The position numbers and the translations under genes were made by a program. Of a stretch of 62,350 nucleotides of DNA, positions 49,315 through 61,862 are shown piece after piece. Location: positions 34,946-97,295 of the forward strand of contig VHZZ01002978.1 in assembly GCA_009801015.1 (NCBI GenBank), in the 5' to 3' direction. The stretch's first letter is position 1, and each line of letters opens with the position of its first letter. The DNA is from Silene noctiflora (taxonomy: Eukaryota > Streptophyta > Magnoliopsida > Caryophyllales > Caryophyllaceae). The notes under the pieces are model-generated. The model worked only from the letters and a program-made list of their open reading frames with translations. It searched no databases and was not told where the DNA came from.

Positions 49315-52300
49315 CTAGTGATAATGACTAGGGCTTGGCTCATTCCTTTCCTTCGTTGTCGCTGGGTTGAGTAGCATCTGTGTGTTAGAGGAACGGCCCC
49401 AAGCTCTCTCTTTCCAAATCTTCTCAACCTCCTCAAATGTCAACGCCTTTGTCTCAGGAAGACAAAGGTATACAAAAACGATGGCAAGAAGCGCGATGCC
49501 AGCAAGTATCATGAAAGTGGGACCGGTACCAGCAGCCGCAGCAATAGAAAGGAACGACTCAGAGACTATGACGTTCGAGACCCAATTCACTGTGGCTGCC
49601 ATTCCCCCACATATGCCTCGATATGCTTGAGGATAGATCTCTGAGTTCACGGTCCAAGGGACAATTCCCATCCCGGGTGAGAAGAAGGTGATGTAGAGGG
49701 CTAGGCCCACGACAGCAAGTACACCAGTGGACTGAAGAAAGAAAGACACGGCTAGGATGACGAGTGAGGCAAACACGCCTGATAAACTAACTAGGGTTAA
49801 TGGGCGGCGGCCCATGTGGTCAATGAGGTAGATGCCGAGGATTGTTCCGGCAGCATTCAGGCCAGCAACAATGAGGGAGAGAAGAAGGGCTAGCTGGTTG
49901 GACTGGAAACCGGCCATTTGAACTATAGTTGGACTGTAATACATGACTGTGTTGATGCCAGTAAACTGTTGAAATGCCTGTGTATAACAACATACAGATA
50001 TCGTTCATCAAACTGACCGCTGGCCTGCTAGCTAAAAGGAGAAAAGGCATAAGAAAGCACATAAAAAATAAGGAACAAAAATAACAAAAGGCGTAGAGGA
50101 TATGCACTATGTAAGTGTTTTCTCAGATATCGATCCCATATTAAGGCATGTCATATGAATACTTACGGCCAATGCTGACAACAAAACTAAACATCTGTAT
50201 TTTTCGGGTGTATGAACATTAGACGAGCTACAAATACAGGTTGAAGCCTTGCTGACATGCGTTTCATCAAGCATCGGACCAAACAATGAGAAATTTTTCT
50301 TTCTTAGATTCAATTTGCTGAGATAAGTTGAGAATGTAACAGACCGTCAGATTGTTTTTATCAAACTAGTTTTGTAAACAGCGTTTAAGATAGAATCCCT
50401 AGCCGACTATGGATATTTCCATTGTTGATGGATAAATCGGATTATATTTGACGCTCAAATCCCACCCAATAAAATAGTCATAAAGAAGGTGGATAGGGAT
50501 CAATGGGTAGGGAGGTAGAGGAAGATAGGGACAATAAAGGGTCACAGACTCACGGCCCCAAGAAGAAATCCAAGAATTGCTAAATTTCCACGCAAAATGC
50601 CCTAAAATTTAAGGCATTTATCATTGTCATTTCCCTTGCCAAATATTCCGTTTTTGCCAATAGTTTGCCATTGCTTTTGGATCGTTGTTTTTATGTAAGA
50701 ACATGCAAATGACCAAGGGAGCCCAAAGTCCCACATTCATGCTCGACCCCAACAACAAGTAAGCGTAAACTATTGTCTGGGATAAACCAAAATCAAACAC
50801 GTAAACTAATATCTGAGAAAGAGGAAGTATTTAAAAAACTGCCTATTTTAGATGCCATTGAGGTAAGGGAAACAAGTAAATAGAGTTCAATAAGCCAAAG
50901 GTATTCAACTCCCCAGTGAGAAAGGTAAAAGAACAGACACTGTTAATCGTACCTGAAGACCGCCTCCTACAAGGAATGCAAGCCTTATTTCCTTATTCCT
51001 GAAAACGTCCAAGACCCTAGCTTTCTTTTTATGTCGGTCTTCCTCGGCAGCAGCAGCAAGTAGATCCACTTCATCCTCTAATCTAAATGGATCATAAATC
51101 TTTGAAAGCACAGCAACTGCTTTGGCTTTTTCACCCTGCAGGACACTATGATCTCATTACAATCACAGAACGTTAAAGCTAGGCTAGGAATGCACTTGTA
51201 CGTAAAGAGTAAAGAAATACAACCTTTACGTAAAGCCAGCGTGGTGACTCTGGCAAAAAGAGCATACTGAAGAATTGTATAATAGCTGGTAAACTTGATA
51301 CTCCAAGCATCCATCGCCATGTCCCAGGAACCTAATCACAAAATTGCATATCGCACCTATGAGTCATATGAGACCAAACAAAGAACAAAGCAAAGATAGC
51401 CAAAGCAGTTATGAGTTCCACAAAATAGATGCATCTGATGTTAAGCACACACCAAACACAGCCCGTCATATTTACAAGTCAGGAAATAAAAGAGACATTC
51501 CTACAGTTATTTTCTCATCAAAAAAACCTTGAAACTGGTTATTTGCATTATCAATGGAATCAAGTTCCATTACACTCGAGCTTTGAAGCATGGTAGAATA
51601 ACGCACCAGTAGGTCACCAAATTGTACATGTTTCTCGTACGGTGAACTAGTAGTGGATACATGCAACTATCACTACAATACACATAACTAAAATATTTTT
51701 CATAAAATACAGGGGATTTCTACATCTGAGCCTTAACCCTACTACGGCATAATGCAGAAATGTCTCCGTTAGCGGTTAGACAATGAAATTACAGGCTGTA
51801 AAAATGTCATCTACTGTTATATGAAGCCCTGTAAAGAATGCAGCGATTGAGTCTAGATTACTAGTTACTTTTATAAAAAAGATTGATAAAATTTGCATAT
51901 GCAAATAATGTGCATTTGAGAAAAGAGAAAGAGAACAAAGAATGCTAATGTGGAAACTCAACCTAAATTTTAGTTTTTAAGAATTAAAGAACTAGAAGCA
52001 ACATATTTATCAAACAATTGTTCCGTTTAAAATTCCAACCGAGTCAAGTGACCCATTACATCATAATAATCATATATAGGAATTAGCAACCGTTACTGCA
52101 ACCTCGCCGATACCACATTTTCTACCTCGCTGATATCACATTTTCTACCACATTTTCTCCCCCATTGTAATAACTGACGAATACATCATTTGTGAGCATC
52201 TAAAAAAAAAAAAATAAATTCAGCCTTCGAGACACTCAAGTTATGCGGATGTTGTAGGAAACATACAAATGCATGCTCTCTTTATTTAGCTTCATCCTGC

Positions 52301-54052
52301 TAGATTCACATTCGCACATAGGAAAATCTTTCACAACAACATAGGACTACTGAATAACGATGCCATAAAGAAAGAGCCAAATATTTTCACACCCCCGCAA
52401 TGATTTAAGTCGAAGGCTGTTACCACACACCAAACAAATTGAAAAGCATAGTAACATGTGGATGGAAATGTAAGATCATGAAAGATGCGGGATCACGTAC
52501 CATAATAATCCAGGATAACACACAAAAAAAAGGTAAAAGTCAAGCAGAAAGTTATTTTTGGACACGTCAAAATAAAAATCAGGATGTTTACTCGTGGACA
52601 CACGGATTATAAATATGTAGGATTTTGAAATGAGGCATTAATACCTTCAGCTAGGGCAAATAAATTAGCAGAAGACAGAGCATCTGTAAAAAAGCAGTAA
52701 TGTTGGTAATATATATGGAAGAATGATCTGACCTCTGTAAAAGCAAGGTTAATGAGGTAGGAAAGAAACTGTCCTCCAGTAATCATGAGAACATTAGTGC
52801 TAACTAGTCCCCCTCTTACTTCAGAAGGAGCTGCCTCTGCAATATAAACAGGGGCAGTAACCGATGCCACTCCAACACCCAAACCAACTAACAGACGTCC
52901 GAGTATAAGAACGTAAGGATCTGGTGCAGCTGCCATAACAAATGAGCCAACTGCGAATATGATATCCGCAAGGAGTGTAGCTTTCTTCCGTCCAAAGGAA
53001 TCATTGATCCATCCGCCTGTAGCAGCTCCTATTATGGCACCTACTTGGGCCATGCTCACAATTGTTTCCTGCCGGCGAGAAAATTTACAGCATTGAGCAG
53101 AATGGCTTGATAACAATAAGTTAACAATTTGCTGTATATCGTAAGACTAGCTCATCAACAATATGCCCAACAATAAAAACTCGTGATTCTCCAACTTAAA
53201 TATGTCCGTTGTCATTGTAATATATCATATTGTTAAAACAGTACTAGACGTTACACAAATATCAGCATTTCTTCCTTTGGATCAGTCTCAGTCATCTGAT
53301 ACTATAGGACCGTCTCATAGGATAGATGAAGTAGCATTTTCCAACGAGTGTAACAACTCCAAATGAAGTCAATGTAGTTATATTATTAAACATACCTGCA
53401 AGAAGTTGCTGTTTTTGACTTCTTCAAAGTCATCCTTGATGTATAGGAGTGCTCCTGATATCACACCTGCAATTCAAGCTCTACTTAAACCAAGCAACTA
53501 AAGAATACTGCATAAAGGCAGTACATAAGTTCCAATTAAAGACGGCACTCGTAAGTCGTAAACATATGCAATCGAAAAGCTTAGGAAATGCGAGCCAGTG
53601 ACCTTTGGTTACATATACTAGTGACAACCTCAAGCCCCATCACTTAATCAACAAATGGCAAAACTCTTATTAAGCGAATCATATCAACTATCAAGGCTAG
53701 AATTGGACCAATCCAAACATCAAGCCGAAAAGTAGACCACCAATCCAATATGAAACAAACGATAAAATGCTACCTAATTACTCCCTCGATCTCGATCATT
53801 TGTTTACCTTCGATTAAAATACCTCTCACCATGAATAAAAAAAGGTAAACATTGGGACGGACAATCAATGCTATAGTAAATAAGACTATAAGAGCATGTG
53901 ATTTTAATACCTGTATCATAGCCAAAGAGTAGACCACCAATACCAGCAACAACAGTCAACCCAAGCACATACCCATTACTGAAATAAGTGATTCTTCTCT
54001 CAGGAAATGAATCTAAGTAACCTGAACTCCCAGGTATTGAATCCAATACCAT
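49315..54052 (-). CDS. INT1: Inositol transporter INT1-like, copy A
   Basis: A major facilitator superfamily proton/myo-inositol symporter; Arabidopsis INT1 works at the tonoplast. Exons on the minus strand: 54052-53911, 53466-53396, 53068-52733, 51331-51224, 51135-50953, 49977-49315, all in phase, for 500 aa (Arabidopsis about 509). Features: start [20 protein letters not shown], the INT1-type N-terminus; GLLFGYDTG (about 41-49); GRKK at 97-100; PESPRW at 210-215; [16 protein letters not shown] from 281; [19 protein letters not shown] at 454-457. Twelve membrane helices are expected. The C-terminal di-leucine site reads MLLNP (482-484) and lacks the following Glu. A GTG 6 bp upstream of the ATG is not the start. 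It is the downstream partner of the tandem copy at 55634-60144, same strand. Confidence 0.94.
53781..53870. mobile_element. Stowaway MITE in intron 1 of INT1 copy A
   Basis: Left end TACTCCCTCGATCTCGATCA followed by TTTGTTTACC; right part GGTAAACATTGGGACGG. It lies about 40 bp from the exon 1 donor. The right end is worn. It is homologous to the element at 59877-59966 in copy B. Confidence 0.7.
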
Positions 54053-55633
54053 CTTCACTAATTATACACCAGAAAAAATACCCAAATTCTACACTAAACC
54101 CACTTCAGAGATTCAGCCAAAATTCCAACCCAATATGAAAAATTCACTGAATAAGCTGATAATTACAGAAAGATTCAAACTTTTGTTGAATCGAAATCGA
54201 AAAAATCTCAGAAAATGAATCAAATTACTCAGCAAAGATCAAATTACACTAAAATACTGATAATTGGGAGAAAGTTTACAACTTTTTGGTAGAATAAATA
54301 CCACCCAGATGTAATGCAGGATTTTGATTGAATAATGTACTCTGATTAAACAGAAATTGAGGAAAATTTCAGGAACCCAAGAAAACGGGTAACAGTTAGG
54401 ATAAATAAAGAAAGAAATCCTACAGAAAAGGGATTTATTTATCCACCAAAATCAACCCAAATTGCTACAAATATTTATTGTTCTACAGAATTTACAATAA
54501 CCCAGATAAGAAAATTGAGTAATGAAAGATGAAAGATTGGTCTGGAAATGATGAACGTGTGTATGAATAAATTCTTGGTTTTTGCTTTATTTAATGATAT
54601 AGAATGCTGTTACACTGCATCATTTAAATCGGCTATGAATGTCGTCTTAGCTGAAGACGGTTTTAAACAACAATTTGTGGAATTAATGTAACAGGAAAAA
54701 TTGGATAAATTGGATAGATCATAGATGTATAGAGGTGAAGAAGATGAGGATTGAACAGGTCTAGTGTCAAGTCGTACAAAACATACAGTTGTACTGCTGT
54801 CCTAATCATCACTGACATGTCTTTTTTGTTCCTATCATTATTAACAGCTGCTGACTTGGTGTCAAAAATACTATTTCCATGCCAACAATTTTAAAAAACG
54901 GGTCGTCTTATACAAATATTTAGTTTAAATCATCTGAAATTGGTTAAGATTTCATAGTAAAACAGTTTTACACTTTGAACTTTTGAAAGCAATTTACTAT
55001 TTTCCAATACGCTACTCTGTACAGCCTATTATAGTGTAGTAGATTCTTCAAGTCATCTTCCCAGTCTAAATTCACCAAGTCATTTTTAACCGATATGGGC
55101 TTGATCGCATCGAGTCTTGTATCAAACGCATACAGCCGACTGCTACAGTCGCAAAACATAGGATCAAACCCTTAAAATTTCGATATGTTCTAAGGCTATG
55201 CCACTAACTCATTAAAAACTCTCACAACAATCCAAGGTACAGAAGAAGAGATTGGAAAATTGATCACTTAACTGATATAACAACATCAAGTGCACATTAA
55301 TCCCAAATATACAACAATTCAATCAACAAGAAAACAAAGAGACAATAATTTACATAGCCTCTTACTGGCAGTCTGGCACTAGATTCCTTTTGCAAAGAAA
55401 TGCCTGCTTGTATTCACAGGATGCGCATCGCCTTTTCACCCAGCAACACGAAACAAATCCAGTATAGCTATGTACGATGAATAACGTTTTTGAATCAGAA
55501 TAAAGCATGTTTCCCAATTGTTCTATTGGTGCTGTTCCGTGCCTTTTTGGCTTAAATAAATTGTTGATCGAAAAAAGAGAAAGAACGAAGAAAGCAAAAA
55601 ATGTTCCCCTGAGAGAAAGCATACGAACACAGC
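54053..55633. other. Spacer between the two INT1 genes
   Basis: Contains the 5' leader and promoter of copy A on the left and the 3' untranslated region of copy B on the right. AAGACGGTTTTAAAC at about 54655 is another hit of the recurring AAGACGGTTTTA motif. No further gene. Confidence 0.6.
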
Positions 55634-58600
55634 TTAACCATTAGTCTCAAACCGGACTCCTGGTTCCAGAAGGTTCTGAGAGTTCTCTCTACTACTGCCA
55701 TAAGCCCTATCCTTGAACATTTGATCGACCTCTTCAAAAGTCAAGGCATTAGTTTCAGGTACAAAGGCGCACACAAATATGAATGCGAGCACCACAATTC
55801 CCGCGATTATCAGGAAAGCCCCTCCCGTTCCAATGGCATCGGCAATTGATAGGAATGATTCTGAAACTAAAAAGTTTGTGATCCAACAGATTGTGGCCCC
55901 CATGCCCCCGCATAAACCCCGGTAAGCTTGAGGATAAATCTCAGAGTTTATGGCCCAAGGTACAGGACCCATTCCAGGAGCGAAGAAGGCAATGTAAAGG
56001 GTCAGTCCCACGACAGCAAGCCATGAGTAGAAAGGGCTTGAATCACTAGAGGAGCCAAGGAAGAATGACACCGAAAGCAATATAAGGGAAACTAATACAC
56101 CTGCCAAGCTAGTGAGGGCTAAGCTACGTCTTCCCATACGGTCGATCAAGTATATGCCTAAGATTGTTCCGACTGTGTTCATGGCCGCAATAGCAAGTGA
56201 GATTAGGAGGGCAAGTTGATTAGAACTAAATCCAGCCATCTGTACTATAGTTGGGCTGTAGTACATTACAGTGTTGATCCCAGCCAGTTGCTGGAACGCC
56301 TGCATAAATGTTAAACCAATAATAAGGAACCTCTGGGATTTGTAGTTCTTGAGATATTCGAGACTTCTATTTATTTAAGTACAAAAAAACTAATTACAGT
56401 ACAAGTCTACAACAATACTTAGTAGGTTAATTAGATTGAAGAGGAATGGAGGAGTCAATTTTTCCAACATACGAAAAAAAATGAAAGGAAAGCCCCATTG
56501 CTCCCTCCATTTTCCTCCTCTCCCCTTTCCTTCTAAAGTATCCACAAAACCCTAAATGAAGGTTCATAAACAGCCCTTGTTAGCGTGGTCAGAGCTAGTG
56601 TGTACAAATGACGTTGATAATCTATGCCTTTCAAAGATCTCACAATAACAGCGGATGGCAGCCTACCCATGGTGAGTTGACAACCACAGAAACAATCAAT
56701 GCAGAAAGTCTACAACACTTGAGAATGAACTTACCAGAAGACCACCCCCAGCAAGAAAAGCAAGCCTGATTTCTTTAATTTTGAACACATCCATAATATT
56801 AACAGCTTTCGCCTTACGTTCCTCTTCAGCAGCAGCAGCAAGCAAATCAAGCTCATCTTCCAACCTAAACGGGTCATATATCCTCGAGAGAACGTCAGCG
56901 GCTTGGGATTTGTCTTTCTGCAAGGTATCAAGTCCATGTTTTACTAGGATACAAGACAGAAGACTACAAAATTCAAGTAAAAGTAAAGAACTCAACCTTC
57001 ATGTAAAGCCATCGGGGTGACTCTGGCAAAAGAAGCATCAAAATAAATTGCAACATGGCAGGCACAGCAGAGACACCAAGCATCCAACGCCAAGTGCCAG
57101 GCACCTGCTTGTATTCACAGGCCAAGAAATGTTCAGAAAATAGACTAAAAATCTATTCGGGTGTTATAGTTTCTCGAGTCGAAACAAAAAAAAACGATAG
57201 AAGCATTTGGTCTTGAAGATTTATAACTATAGGATATGAAACATATAAAAAACAAAACCACAATTCCCCAATGGCACCCGCTTGTGGTGTGGCAGGGGGG
57301 AGTCACATATACACAACGTTAAGGTTTCCAGATGAGTCATAATAAAAATTGCGTATCAACACTCCGCTAATCCCCAATACATAAAGCATAGAGAGTAAGA
57401 CAAAGCATACCAGCTAATCAAAGAACTAAATCAATGAGGAGACAAAATGTCTGGTATTCTGACCTGAGTGAACGCAAGATTAACGCAGTATGAAATGAAC
57501 TGTCCAAACGTAATCATTAGGACATTTGTGCTGATGAGCCCTCCTCTTACTTCTGTAGGAGATGCTTCTGATATATAAACAGGAGCACATACTGATGCCA
57601 GCCCGATACCCAATCCAACCAGGAACCGTCCAACTATCAGGATAATTGGGCCAGGAGCAACACCCATGACAATGGCACCAACGACAAAGATTGCATCAGC
57701 AAGAAGAGTCGATCTTTTACGCCCATACGTATCACTAAGCCATCCAGCGGTGCCAGCACCAACGATTGCGCCAACCAATGCCATACTCACTATTGTTTCC
57801 TGTCAGAATTTGATACCCAGAATTATTAGTTTTTTGTGGTTGAGAAAGGAATCAGGGTCATTATCATTACCCCAGTGCCTCTAAAGAGGTTCCCACTCTA
57901 AGCAATGACAAAGAGGTTGTTTCCAGTAGACCAACCTTCTAATTGACCCTCAAGTGGCAGCAAATAAAAACAGATATATGATCTACTACTAGAAGGAAAA
58001 TAAGAGCCATTTTGCTTTACTCCACTGTAACCAATGGCAAAGAAACAAAATCTTTTGGCTCATCAAAATGAACCGAGAACTATACTATTCTCAAGAAATG
58101 CAAGGGAGGAAGTATAATTCGATCATTCAAAATCTTTAACTTGCCCGAAGTCATTAGACTGTACGGTTGTTGCCACAGACTAAGACAAACACGGAAAAAA
58201 CTTGAAAAAATTGAACAATAAGCAGAACATTTAGAGGTTATGCGCAAGTGCTATATGTGATTACTATCATCGTTTTCACTAACAATGTGCTGGCTATATT
58301 AACTGTACCTGCAAGAAGCTGCTGTTTTTGACCTCTGGAAAATCATCTTTTATATACAGGAGGGCGCCTGATATCACACCTGAAAGAAAAGGTTTGGATC
58401 ACAGATGTTACTAACTCGAAGGCCCCAAGAGGAAAAGATAAACTACCTATTATTTTACTAAGAAATAGTTTATGATCAACAATCTCCAACAAACTCAAAG
58501 GATCAAACAATATTTGCAACACACATAAAGTTTCTGTTACAATCGATCATCTTTAACCAAGTGACACGGTATTTGTTCGTGGCACATAAATGTGAGTACC

Positions 58601-60144
58601 CTTTAGGATGGGATTAGGTTAGATATATGGCATGGATACTGTTTCTTATAGTTCATTTGTATTCATGACCTTTAATGTACTCGTAAGTCACTCATAAAGT
58701 CATAACTCATAAATATCCTTTTATAGTCCCTATTTCGGAGCCAAGAAAAAGTTCTCAAATAACCTTTGTCTCTCATTCTAGGATCGTCTAACGAAAATCA
58801 CTCTTTTACAGGAGGATTAGTAAAAAGAATATCACATGATGCTCTATTTGCTAAAACAACCATATAATTCCTCACATGGTAAAAACTCTATATATTTAGC
58901 TACTAAAAGAATCGACAAAATACAATCAAATCAACCATTAAATTTCATAAATGCTAGGAAAAAGATGTATCATTATTCATTAATATAGCCCGAAATTCAG
59001 ACAGTTGATTAGGTGAATCCATTGACTTGAACATTCGACATAAGGGTAAGATTATCCGTCAGACTCTCCAAAGTCTTAAGACTCTGCCACATCAGCTTTC
59101 CACTNACTTTTATTATTTCTTTATTGTTCAGACTTACCTCAGACTTTATACATTATCCGTCAGACTCGCCTTAAACTCTACTTTTCTACTTTTCACTTCA
59201 CTTATTTTTTTTTTCAAAAAAAGAAATTGCCACATGGTATCCATTAATTGGATACTTTCCACTCATGGTGGGGTCAAGACTCACCTAAAGTCTTAAGTTG
59301 AGTCTTGGATTTTCAAGACTCAACTTAAGACTTTGTCAAGACTTTTGTAGATTATTGGTAGTTTTGAGTGAGTCTTGTCTTAAGACTTACCCAAGTCTTG
59401 TCTCAAGACTACCAATAATCTTATCTAAGTACATAGCAAAAGTTCAAGTCTTAGACTCAGTCGGTCATCCGAATGGGGGAGATTAATCTCGAGTTAGAGC
59501 ATGTCAGCCATAGGGTAGCTGACTTGGTGTCCTGGTTTACCTACTACTCTTATCACAAACCTACTACTCTTATCACATAAAACCGAGGGTTTACCCATGT
59601 GCACCAAAGGTATAGGCCACCACCCTCGGGTTCCACCATTGCCCCCAAAAAGTCTCACGCACCCCAAAACTGATATACCAGAAAGTTGAATAGTTCATCA
59701 TGAACCTTTATGAACCAATAAACCATCATTTCATCAATCTTAAAATTTACTCCGTAGTAATGTACTAACATATTAGCTCAAAAAAAAAAAAACAATGATA
59801 ATCATCATTAGACCAATCTAACAGTTACACACTTAAAATACTCCTTACATTTCATCAAACATAAATACTCGTTATACTCCCTACGTCTCAATCATTTGTT
59901 TACATGTTATCAAAATACCTCTCGCAAAGAATAAAAAAGGTAAACAATTAACTAGGACGAATAGAGTAGGTTCAACTATAACATTACACAGGAAATATAT
60001 ACCTGTATCATAACCAAAGAGTAATCCAGCAATCCCAGCAGTAACAGTCAAAGCAAGAACAAATTTATTACCAAAATATGAAATTCTTCTCTCAGGAAAT
60101 GCATCTAAGTATCCTGAACTACCAGGGATTGCTTCAAGTGTCAT
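55634..60144 (-). CDS. INT1: Inositol transporter INT1-like, copy B
   Basis: Second INT1-type proton/inositol symporter. Exons: 60144-60003, 58379-58309, 57799-57464, 57104-56997, 56917-56735, 56299-55634, giving 501 aa. Exon sizes 142, 71, 336, 108 and 183 are identical to copy A; only the last differs (666 against 663). N-terminus [23 protein letters not shown] signatures: [48 protein letters not shown]. The last signature reads PETN at 461 instead of PETK, and AGIAGLL replaces AGIGGLL in helix 1. The C-terminus keeps NLLEP (490-492), the di-leucine-Glu motif like that reported for tonoplast sorting of Arabidopsis INT1. Copy B is therefore the better candidate for the ancestral tonoplast function. 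Confidence 0.94.
59047..59423 (-). mobile_element. MITE, AGTCTTAAG family copy B, in INT1 intron 1
   Basis: Starts TAAGATTATCCGTCAGACTC and ends ...CTACCAATAATCTTA, the reverse of the element at 40586-40948. About 377 bp with one N at 59105. It sits in intron 1 of INT1 copy B and has no counterpart in intron 1 of copy A, so it inserted after the gene duplication. Confidence 0.8.
59877..59966. mobile_element. Stowaway MITE in intron 1 of INT1 copy B
   Basis: TA at 59875-59876, then CTCCCTACGTCTCAATCATT; the right end is ACTAGGACGAATAGAG followed by TA at 59967-59968. It lies 35 bp from the exon 1 donor. The interior AAAATACCTCTC...GAATAAAAAAGGTAAAC is shared with the element in copy A. Confidence 0.75.
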
Positions 60145-61387
60145 CTTCTCCCAATTTTATTTCCCAAAAACTCAAAAAATAATCCCCAATTCAAAAAATT
60201 ATACCTTTATAACATTTAAATACAAAATACAAATTTCCCTGGAAATACAACTCAAAGATCAAATTTTGACAATAACCCACTAAATATAATCTCCAAAAGC
60301 TAAAAACCCAGAAATTTCTTACAAAAATATGCTGTAAAAAATTAAAATGATCCCCTACAAAATCCAGAAGATACAAGAAAGTATGAAACTTTCTGAATCG
60401 TAAATTTATAATAACTGGATTTTGCAGGGAATTGAATAATTACTGGAAGAATTTGTTGGAAAATTCTTCTTGTAATTAACAAATGAAGAGATTTAATGTA
60501 ATAATGTAATAATGATGATGATGATACGTGAGGAATTTTATAAGTGGTGAAGGTGAAGGATGTTTAATAATGAGAGAAAAGAACGAGGAAAGGATGGTGA
60601 TTGAAAGGGACGGTGGGGCGCGGGACTAGGATATATGTTGCCTTATTAACATTATTTCACATTTTCTGTCTCTTGATGTATCTCTTTGTATGTCGGCCAT
60701 TTTGGCAGACGTTATTTTTTTTATCGTTGTTGGGTTAGATCTCGTATTAGTATGTTTGATATGCGGAGTAAATTTGAACTTATACTCCACACCACTCGTA
60801 CAACCATTTCCATCGCCACTATAGTCCTTGAGCAGCACCAAAATGCAGTTGTGCAGATGACATGTCTTGTTAAGACGCTAACCCTCAATTTTGATTATCA
60901 CCCTCATTAATACTTCTCGAATCCCCAAACACTACTACACTACCAACACCTACTTCACAGTAGTTCACTCGCTTCTCATAGATCTCAAACACCTCTACTT
61001 GCCCTTGAACACACTCATTTCTTTCAATCAAGACCTTCTAAACACCTCATCTAGTTACACACTCGTCCACCTCATGCATCGACTACCATCAACACCTGCC
61101 CTAAATCCATTGATCTTCAACCCCAATTCGATCCTCTTGCTCAACAAGCCTTTTAGTGTTTTTACCATTAACCATGCATTAATATTTTTATTATTACGGT
61201 TTATATCAACACGACATTAACTAACTGCATTATAACTCATTTTAAGTTACTTTGTCAACTTATCAAAAGAAAATGAGATAGGATATACATTTATTTTAAA
61301 TATTCTCTATAATAAATACACATGGCCATAAAATAGATAGAGTATAGAAAAAAAAATATATATGAGGTAGTTACTAGTAGAAAATGT
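60145..61387. other. INT1 copy B promoter region and spacer
   Basis: The first few hundred bases are the likely 5' leader and promoter of INT1 copy B. The ORF at 60891-61220 has Leu/Ser/Thr-rich low-complexity content and no family signature. No gene supported. Confidence 0.5.
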
Positions 61388-61862
61388 TGAAGGGTTGTTT
61401 GGTTCAACAAGACGGAATGAAATGGAGTGAAATTTAATAATATGGGGGTATGGTTCATAGTTGCTTAAGAGAAGATCTTGCTTAAGACGGCTACTATCCG
61501 TCTTAAGCTTAAGACGGATAGTGACCCTCTCACACAAATGCAAGTGAGAGGCAAGTGGGTATATCCATTTTTCACCCACTTGCCTCTCACTTGCATTTGT
61601 GTGAGAGACCACTATCCGTCTAGTGGTCTTAAATAAGAATTTGTGGTTGGTTTGTTGTCACTTGTATGGTATGGTTCACCGTAAGTTTATAGAAGGAAGA
61701 AATGGAGTGTTTGAATTGAAAGAGGAAAGGTATGTATGGAATTTTGGGTTGAAGTAGAATCCATTGATATCTTATTTTAATCCAAATCACCCCAAACAAA
61801 TAATGAAAAGAATCAAATTCATTCTTTTCAATTTCAACGGAACCAATAAAACACCCTCCCCT
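61388..61862. mobile_element. Inverted-repeat element interrupted by a foldback MITE
   Basis: Left end AGGGTTGTTTGGTTC; the right end read inverted is AGGGTGTTTTATTGGTTCC, and both run into an A-rich GGAATG/AAGAATG stretch. Between them, at about 61455-61645, lies an unrelated foldback element, so the outer one was inserted first. Outer class uncertain (hAT-like or Harbinger-like). Confidence 0.45.
61455..61645. mobile_element. Foldback MITE with 47-bp near-perfect arms
   Basis: The arms 61513-61560 and 61574-61620 are inverted copies differing by two or three bases, around a 13-base loop. A second small hairpin, AAGACGGCTACTATCCGTCTT, sits to the left. The right end ATAAGAATTTGTG is the end shared by the MITEs at 38968 and 48561. 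No coding capacity. Confidence 0.75.

Noticed and set aside
49367..49630. 87-codon plus-strand ORF
   Set aside because: Antisense shadow of the last exon of INT1 copy A.
54056..54058. GTG as an upstream start for INT1 copy A
   Set aside because: Plant genes start at ATG; the ATG at 54052 gives the family N-terminus.
60891..61220. 109-codon ORF
   Set aside because: Low-complexity Leu/Ser/Thr content, no homolog known to me, sits in spacer before MITEs.
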